Part shown: in pieces, positions 57,234 through 64,000 of the stretch | Numbering within the stretch: the stretch's first letter is position 1 | Layout: each line of letters opens with the position of its first letter | NCBI GenBank assembly: GCA_022695795.1 | Contig: MU404057.1 | Location: 744,001-808,000 of the forward strand | Direction of reading: 5' to 3' | DNA: 64,000 nucleotides | Source of the DNA: Biscogniauxia marginata | Taxonomy: Eukaryota > Ascomycota > Sordariomycetes > Xylariales > Xylariaceae | Notes under the pieces: model-generated | Seen by the model: only the letters and a program-made list of their open reading frames with translations | Databases searched by the model: none | Told to the model about the DNA's origin: nothing | Made by a program: the position numbers and the translations under genes

Positions 57234-57846
57234 ATGGTAAGTCCCGATTGCCTTTGTTATTGCTGTTCCTCCTCTCCAAGGATTGTCGGCAAACCATCAC
57301 TACCACCACCACCACCCGCCACCCCCCGGCGCGACCGACCATCACCAACGGCTTCTACCACGATTCGACAACTATCAGCCTGCATCATCGTTGTGGAATT
57401 TATTCTGAAACTTGGGTCTTCATGAGGGTCATTAACGAGATGGATTGCCGCCCGAAGATTGGAATATTTATTTAGATGGACTTTGATTCAGCATTTTCTA
57501 CTCCCTTGCGCTGTTATGCTGACGAAATTTCCTACAGGTTCTCGCTGTTGATCTTCTCAACCCTAGCCCGGCTGCGGAAGCCAAGAAGCACAAGCTCAAG
57601 GTACGATTAAATGAGTACAAAATGCTACTAATTCTGAAGTGTGAATATTAATGACAATTATAGACCCTGGTCCCTGGTCCCCGGTCCTTCTTCATGGACG
57701 TCAAGTGCCCCGGATGCTTCACCATCACCACCGTTTTCTCGCACGCTCAGACTGTCGTTATCTGCCAGGGATGCACCACCGTGCTGTGCCAGCCCACCGG
57801 TGGCAAGGCTAGATTAACCGAGGGTTGCTCTTTCCGAAGAAAGTAG
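57234..57846 (+). CDS. RPS27: 40S ribosomal protein eS27
   Basis: A cytosolic small-subunit ribosomal protein with a zinc ribbon. Exons 57234-57236, 57538-57600 and 57664-57846 give 82 aa, the canonical length. The first exon is only the ATG, followed at once by GTAAGT and a 301-nt intron; such a layout is frequent in fungal ribosomal protein genes. Exon 2 encodes [21 protein letters not shown] and exon 3 starts [18 protein letters not shown]. Zinc ligands are Cys37, Cys40, Cys56 and Cys59 (VKCPGC and VICQGC). The end, [15 protein letters not shown], is standard. The long first intron may carry enhancing elements, but none can be identified by eye. Confidence 0.97.
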
Positions 57847-59689
57847 AGGCTACGCACACTCTCCTCTCTTCTTGGTTGTTGGGCATGGGTCACGACTATA
57901 TGGTACAGCTCGGATATCTGCAAAAGTTGTTCTCTCGGTGAACAGGGGCGCATAGAAAAATGGGCATCAATCTTGTCTTACGGACATACTCGACCTCGTA
58001 CGGCCAACATCTACGTCATTGCAGATAGACGACGGATACCAAAAGAGATCCTCAATACAAAATGGGGCGTTTGGGGTCCTGATATCTTGCATCATCATCG
58101 TCATAATCGTTTCGCGCGACTCGTCTTTTCCGTTTTCTCGTCTTTGTGTATCACGACGTCCTCGTTTTACGTACATTGAGTAGGGTTGGTAGTTTCTGCA
58201 TGGGTGGACGGCTGGAAACGGCTTTCCACATGAGCATTCTCTCGAGGTCTCCCTCCCGTGGGCGGATCTCGATGAGTGTGAGGACGTGGAACGCTGATTG
58301 AGGATCGCTACATACCCAAGTGCAGTGGTGGTTTGTTTACACTGCTCTAGGCGAATTTCATTCGGTTCCACAAAGCTCTCGACATTACATCTTCCTGCCG
58401 TGATATGTGTTGTTTGTCGCCCTCTGACGGACCCTTGCTTCCACTAACCTCACAGAATGACTATCTTGGCTTATCTTCTGTGCTTTTGCTAGTAATGATA
58501 TGCTCCGTCCGTCGTACATGTATCAGTCAGGATCCTACTTTGGCTAGTCCTTGACGTTTACCTAACCTACTGATAGCTCTATTTCTCAGAGACTTGGCTA
58601 CATACTATGGGTGCGCGCCAATGTAAGTGTCTCTGTCTCTATCTCGATGTATGAGGAACGCTCAATGCTTTGAAGCATGCACGACTAGCTACCTAAAATA
58701 GCACGGAGCTATCCATCTACAATCTGTAATCTTCTGATTGGCAGATAGTATGTAATCGGGTTTAGATCGGGCGTCACCGTTTCTTGATTGATCCAATACT
58801 GGTACCTATCAGTCATGATGACTGTAATAATAGTTGTTCTGACGAATGTCGGAGTCAATCATGGTGTCTTGTCTCCGGTACGTGATGAATGTGGGCTATG
58901 GCCTATGGCCTAGCCTGCTCTCTCCTTAAATTTTTCTTCTTCAATTTTTATATCCTGAAGTTCACCCAAATAAGCTTCAAGAAGATGCAAAACATGTTTG
59001 ACCGCAGGATAGCAATTCATACTAATGCACAAGTACCTCATAGAGAAACCGGGTTGATCATAGCATCGTCATGACTAGGTATCTTAATGCCGGCATAGCC
59101 AATGGAGTTAAGCTGGGACGACGCACAGGCCAAGCTGGACGTCACTTACGAAAAGGACCGACCCATAGAATATCCTAGTCCCGTCTCTAAACTACCTTAT
59201 TAACGCGAAAAAACACGCTAGCCGAATAGAACGCGCCTTGATTACTCTCTGGCCCCCACTTTTGTGTCTTGTCTGCCCCAATCACTAGCAATTGGAATCA
59301 TCAGACAGGCCCAGCCTCCTCCTGACCCATTTCATCATCTGGGGAAACAACAGCGGGCACCTTTTGCCCATGCCCTTCCTCCCCTTTTCTTTCCTTTTGC
59401 CCAATCTATTTATGTTTTTGCATCGTGGCCTTCTATTTTGTATATCGTTGTCATTTCCCACTGTGCTCTGGGCCAGCTCATTACGTTAGTCGTTAGTCTT
59501 GGTCTCCAGCACCTCCTTTCTTACCTGCCCCTCCAGTTCATCGTCCTGCAAGACATTGGGGCCCAATTTACAGCACATCTCCACAAGGAGATAAACCATA
59601 AGATCAGTTCCTCGAAACGTAGAGACCACCCCAGGGTTTATACCACAGCAACTACACCTCACACCTGAACAAGCACCTGAACAGGCGCC
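57847..59689. other. Intergenic, no gene recognised
   Basis: This is the 3' flank of eS27 and promoter of the RNR-inhibitor gene. A plausible start-plus-donor (ATGGGTGCGCGCCAATGTAAGT, near 58607-58628) could begin a spliced small gene, but I could not follow further exons. The 300 bases before 59690 are pyrimidine- and A-rich as in a leader. Confidence 0.45.
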
Positions 59690-60604
59690 ATGATGTCGAC
59701 ATCCCGAGCAAAGCGCCAATTCGCAGGCGCTTCTAAAGATCCCGCCCAACGACAGATCACCTCTTTCTTCACTGCCAACGATGGTAGCACGTCCACCATC
59801 AACCAAAGACCCTCCGACTCCTCACCCTTATCCACACCCTCACTCCCTACATCCGTACAGTCGAATCTACTCTCAGTGGGCATGCGCGTGCGTAAATCCG
59901 TACCCGAAGGCTACAAAACAGGGAGCTACAGCGCATTTTCTCTCTGGGACGAGAGAAACGACTCGACAGGCAGCGTGGAGAATAGCCGCTCGCGCGCCAA
60001 CGCCGTCTCCTCGCCGCGGGAACTCTTGCCCTTCTGCGGGATCCACAAAGTCGACGGCCTAGATACTCAGCCCGAACACCCACAATATGCCACCTCGAAC
60101 AATCCCTCAAACTACCAGCAGCCATCACTGAGTATCAACGGTACCCCGCTAGACGATGGCATGAACGATGTACCCTGCCTCACAAGCAGTCAAGACTCAG
60201 TGGAAAGCATGGACTCGACCCTATCTACTTACACCAATGCATCGACGAGGACACGCAAGCGCTTCTTCACCGAAGACGAGGATGACACATCGTCGACAGA
60301 GATGTTGGGCCGGCACCTCAGCGTCAATACCGCCAGCTATAATGCTGCCTTGCGGGGTGCTGACTTGGACGGTGAGATCAGCCCGCGTAGTCATGTGCCG
60401 GTGGGCTGGGGCGACAAGAGCCGAGTAATGGCCGTGCCGAAGAAGGGGAGACTCCGTGGCAAGTTGACGGGCCTGGGCACCACGTCGCAGTCCGAGGGGC
60501 AGGAAAACGTCATGGTGATCGACAGCAGCGGTGATTTCGAAGAGGCAGATTTCCTAGCGGATAGGAGGACGTGGGAGCGAGAGGTGGACATGAGCGACAT
60601 TTAA
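59690..60604 (+). CDS. Ribonucleotide reductase inhibitor-like (Spd1/Dif1 family)
   Basis: Family members restrain ribonucleotide reductase or hold its small subunit in the nucleus until S phase or DNA damage. The gene is one exon of 304 aa. The conserved Hug/RNR_inhib element is LLSVGMRVRKSVPEGYKTG followed by YSAFSLW (about 60-86); yeast Dif1 has a closely similar VGMRIRQRVDQGY block. A canonical PCNA-binding PIP box, QRQITSFF (residues 20-27), precedes it. Near the end VMVIDSSGDFEEADF (274 onward) has the form of a SUMO-interacting motif: a hydrophobic core followed by Ser and acids. The rest is Ser/Thr-rich and probably disordered, with many SP/TP-like sites. The protein is longer than Spd1 (124 aa) and Dif1. 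The start is an ATGATG pair. Confidence 0.8.
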   Translation: MMSTSRAKRQFAGASKDPAQRQITSFFTANDGSTSTINQRPSDSSPLSTPSLPTSVQSNLLSVGMRVRKSVPEGYKTGSYSAFSLWDERNDSTGSVENSRSRANAVSSPRELLPFCGIHKVDGLDTQPEHPQYATSNNPSNYQQPSLSINGTPLDDGMNDVPCLTSSQDSVESMDSTLSTYTNASTRTRKRFFTEDEDDTSSTEMLGRHLSVNTASYNAALRGADLDGEISPRSHVPVGWGDKSRVMAVPKKGRLRGKLTGLGTTSQSEGQENVMVIDSSGDFEEADFLADRRTWEREVDMSDI

Positions 60605-61810
60605 AGGCTTCGCAATCAGAAGTATTTGCCGTCTTTGTCTGGTACCCCCTCCATTGTCCCCCGACAATCTGCGATGCGCGCTATGAAAATACCTGCGCCG
60701 ACGGTACCGGAAGGAGAAAGGGTTACGCCATACCTGCAATACAGACAGGGATGGGAGAAATTAATATGCCCGCGAGGAAGAAACGAGGGGGGAAGTACGA
60801 ATGAATAGTACTTCCTAAAGCAAAAAGAAGGTGGTGGTGGTTGTTGTTTAAAATGGATGCTTAGCTAGGTCCATGTGGCTAGCTCATCCCTATGGTTTGA
60901 TTTTGAATCGTTCCTTTGGTCGTGTCCATCACTTCATGGCTTCATGGGATGGGGTATTTTATGTTACGGGGAGCGATGATACACATTTCATTTTGGCATG
61001 GGCGGTTTTTTGCCCGATTGTTCTCGGTGTTTGGCATAAGAGTACTTGTTAGGGGGTCTATTTCCTCCTTTTTTTCCTGTGTCTCCCTTGCCCCCTTCCC
61101 CTCTCTTCCTACTCGCTCATCGACATCAATAGGAAGAGGCTAATGGGGGGTTGAGTGGATAGAGACGGCCAGAGTGTATAGGGATAAAAGCGATGGGATT
61201 GATGATGATGATGAAAGAAGGAACAGAATATGGTCTCCAATAAATACCCTTAGGGCGGGATCTAGGATAGTTTGTTTATACCTTAGGTAGGTACCTATGT
61301 ATGTAGATATGTATCCCGCTATGGGTATTAGGAATAAGTGAAATACAAACAAATTAAGCTTATGCAAAGAGCATTATACGAGAATACCTAATATCTGAGA
61401 TAAAATCAGGTAAGTCCTACTACCTATATTCAGTGAACCGCTGGCTACATTCTGTATCTCTACATAAACACTTATGGAGCCAACATCCACTATCTACCCG
61501 TTGAGACCCAGAGGCGACCGACGAAGAATATAACAAACACATACACACCCACATGCACATGTAATATAAATATCATCTACAACCATGTATCTAGCCCAGG
61601 GAGCTGCCGGTGTACAAACCCCTATCTACCTAGACTAGGAGAAATCCACTACAGTAGCATATTATCATACTAGCAAAACCAATCTATACTACATATATTT
61701 CCTCGCATTTACCCCCTCCCCGTCTTCTCTACGTTGCCATACTGCTATGCCTCACATGGATGAAGAATCATCCTAGAAAGGGGAGGGAGGATAGGGGGCG
61801 GTACAGGTCC
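60605..61810. other. Convergent spacer, no gene recognised
   Basis: This 1.2-kb region lies between two converging genes. It contains GAT triplets near 61200, GGTAGGTACC near 61287 and AT-rich sequence to 61700. No coding frame is supported. Confidence 0.55.
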
Positions 61811-63762
61811 TTAGAAGCTCCCGAACGGGTCCCGGAACTCGAGCAGGTCCCTCTGGCCGTAGAACTCGCCGGCGACGGTGAGGATCATGTTGAGCGTTGC
61901 GCGCTCATTGATCTTGGCCCGTCGTGTCTCCTCGTCCTCTTCATCCTCTTCGTCATTTTCGTCCTCTAGCATTACCGCCTCCTCCTTATCCTCCTTCTCT
62001 TTCACCCTTTCTTCGTAATCTTCGTCATCTTCATTACTATTATGGTTATTATTATTATTGTTGCTGTTATCATCTCCGTTTGTAGTTGTGGTGGCGGCGA
62101 GTTGTGCCAGGAGTCGTGCCTTGGCCGTCTCTATGTCAGTAGCGGGTTCTGGTTCTGGTTTCGGCTGTGGTGATGATGCGTCGGATACTTCCCCTTCCTC
62201 GGCGTCTGAGTCTAGTTGCATCTCGACGTCGGAAGTCTCCTCGAGCTCGGCTTTGGGCGAAGGAGGACGGCTGAGTTCTGTTACCTCCGATGTTTTGGGT
62301 ATTTGCGTAGTAGCGATGTCGCCGCTATACTGGACATTTTGGCGTGCGGTTTCGTCACAACCGGCGGTCCCGCGAATGTCATCGGCGCCATTAGGAGCAC
62401 AGCTCTTGGGGACGTTATCTAGATGCTCGGCCGCATTGCCATTTTGGATTGCCTCTGCATCATGGGTAGCAGCATCGATCGTATCAGCAACATCGAAGTC
62501 ATCATCATCATCCTTCGATGTTCCCTGGCTGAGCTCCTCGTCAATACCCTCATTGACGTCCATCTCAGCTTCCTCTGGGCTACCGTGGCTGCTGCCGACA
62601 CCGACGTCGTAGTTCTCCTTGAGGACTTCGAACTCGGCCAGGCTGACGAGCAGCAGGATTGCCCTCTTCCCCAACTCGCGTACCCAGCCGATGTCCTGGT
62701 AGTCGAGCTCGCCTTTCTCGGGCAGGCGCGCCAGCAGCGCCCATATCCATCGGCTGGTGCGCTCGCGCAGCTCGTAATTTTTCCGCAGGAACTTGTCGCC
62801 GAGGAGTATGCGCAGCAAACGGATAACGCTATCCTTATGCATTGCAGCAACCTGCGCAGGCAGTGGGTCGGTGCCCCTGAGTCGACCTGACCACTTGGCA
62901 AAGGTATTTGAGCCAGCTCTGAACTGCTCCACTTCGGTTGGATTCGAAATGGGGAGGGATCCTACCACCTCTTCAGGAGGCTCAGTTTGTAGAATTCGGC
63001 GGAGGGAAAGGTACTGGTTGATGAGGGATGCGAAGTAGGCGTCGCGTATCTCGTCGGCGCTGCTATTGTGTGGGCCACCCCCGCTGGATTCGGGGCTGTA
63101 CTCTTGGTCGTAACCATCGTAGCCTAGCACGCCCTCACCGTCTCCGTCTCCATCCTCCTCATAAGTTGCTTCTTCTTCTTCTTCTTCTTCCTCCTCCTCT
63201 TCTTCGCCAAAGTAACCGTCAGGATATGCTGTGTATGCGCCATCATGGTAATACCCCCTAAAATCGCCTGTACCGTCTCGATAAATACTCCGATCGGCAG
63301 GCTCCTCCATCCCAGCCTCCCCGGTATGGCTGGGGCTTTTGGCAATACTAGATGTTTGCGGAGGGGGCGGCGGTCCAGCTTTCTTCATGGCGACGACGTG
63401 CGGGATCGAGGAGGCCTGGGTTCTAACATACTCACCATATCAGTATTCATTCATGCGAAATAACTGGGGAAGTAGTCTTAGCATGGGAAGATTGAAACAA
63501 TGAGCAAGTCTGGGTCCGAGGAGCTTGCTTACCGTACGGATCTGAGATATGCCATAGCTTCGGCGTCATCCTCGCAGTCGAGGTCACTGTCTCCCGCCGA
63601 CACAGTGGTCACATCTTGTAGATTCCCAAACACTCCTCGTTGGCCGTAGGTTGGGTCTATTCTAGAGCCACCAGACTTTCTTGGCTTGGAAGACGCGTGT
63701 TCACGGGGTCGTTTCGCCGGTTGTTCGCTATCATCGCTGGGGGCAGCCCTTTTAGAGGCCAT
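61811..63762 (-). CDS. Gemin2-like SMN-complex protein
   Basis: Gemin2 binds the Sm core and SMN to assemble spliceosomal snRNPs; fission yeast has the homologue Yip11. Minus-strand exons 63762-63533 and 63422-61811 give 613 aa. Exon 1 encodes a basic N-terminus, then DPTYGQRGVFGNL and AEAMAYLRSVR, which joins TQASSIPHVVAM, matching the family's YLRxVxxEAxxxPxVVxA block. The central helical domain includes FASLINQYLSLRRIL, AAMHKDSVIRLLRILLG, RWIWALLARLP and LGKRAILLLVSLAEFEV. The end LNMILTVAGEFYGQRDLLEF parallels the human LNLLICLVSRYFDQRDL. Large acidic inserts (a 12-Glu run from GAA repeats near 63170-63200, Asn and Asp runs) make it about twice the size of animal Gemin2. Orthology is from these blocks and was not tested by alignment. 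Confidence 0.85.
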
Positions 63763-64000
63763 GTTAACAAAATGGCACTGATATTAAGATCAGTATTGAA
63801 GTTGTGGTGTGGGTAGTTTGCACGAAAACTCCCTTTGCGTCAGGCTTCAAATTTTTTTTTTTTTGGTTACAAGCTCAGACCCGCGCGATTAGCTGCATAA
63901 GTGTAAGCGATGTTATCGGATATCTGTATATCGAGTGTGACTCGTTATATGCATATTAAAGGGGTAAACTTCGTCGTTGTCCCCTTGTGCTTATCTTTTC
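63763..64000. other. Promoter of the Gemin2-like gene
   Basis: This is the upstream flank of a minus-strand gene reaching the window edge. It contains a T run (63850-63864). No gene is seen. Confidence 0.5.

Overview
This window looks like nuclear DNA of a filamentous ascomycete (Pezizomycotina, probably a sordariomycete; the genus cannot be read from the sequence). Protein-coding genes lie on both strands and carry short introns, mostly 50-150 nt, with GTAAGT-like donors, a CTAAC/CTGAC branch element close to the acceptor, and YAG acceptors. Family content fits: an ascomycete-type laccase ending in DSGL, a HET-domain gene, a GT32 mannosyltransferase, a HAM-4/PRO45-type FHA protein, a two-subunit-type methylcrotonyl-CoA carboxylase and a Gemin2 homologue. 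No rRNA, tRNA, CRISPR, plasmid or bacterial operon signal was seen.

Layout. 1-13 kb: three-domain multicopper oxidase (minus), a five-exon MGR2/ROMO1 gene (minus) built from very small exons, an FHA/tail-anchored STRIPAK-type protein (plus), and a two-RRM-like protein (minus). 13-25 kb: gene-poor, with one unrecognised minus gene and a 765-aa low-complexity protein whose N-terminus carries a six-cysteine framework. 25-33 kb: a small Cys-rich gene with exactly the same six-cysteine spacing, NAD(P)H-hydrate epimerase, mitochondrial ribosomal protein bS16m (with an assembly gap in its first intron), MCC alpha, an AT-rich inverted-repeat element, and a PNPOx-like FMN-binding protein. 35-48 kb: DUF3237 protein, a short charged helical protein, HET protein, GT32 mannosyltransferase and a mitochondrial-type acyl-CoA synthetase, all on plus. 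50-64 kb: a serine palmitoyltransferase small-subunit-like protein, LRR protein, phosducin-like PLP2, ribosomal protein eS27, a ribonucleotide reductase inhibitor-like protein with PIP-box and SIM-like motifs, and a Gemin2-like SMN-complex protein.

The genes do not form one pathway; this is a normal euchromatic stretch. Shared themes are mitochondrial function (MGR2, bS16m, MCC alpha, the acyl-CoA synthetase) and nucleotide/RNA metabolism (hydrate epimerase, RNR inhibitor, eS27, Gemin2). Three divergent promoters stand out: MGR2/FHA, hydrate epimerase/bS16m (three clustered ATTGG = CCAAT boxes) and PLP2/eS27. Several genes have extreme exon structure: ATG-only or few-codon first exons, 27- and 30-nt internal exons, and 14- to 50-nt last exons. 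Exon limits below were worked out by hand from splice signals, reading phase and family conservation. Intergenic DNA is peppered with TACCTAGGTA-type palindromes and CCTA/TAGG tetranucleotide tracts.
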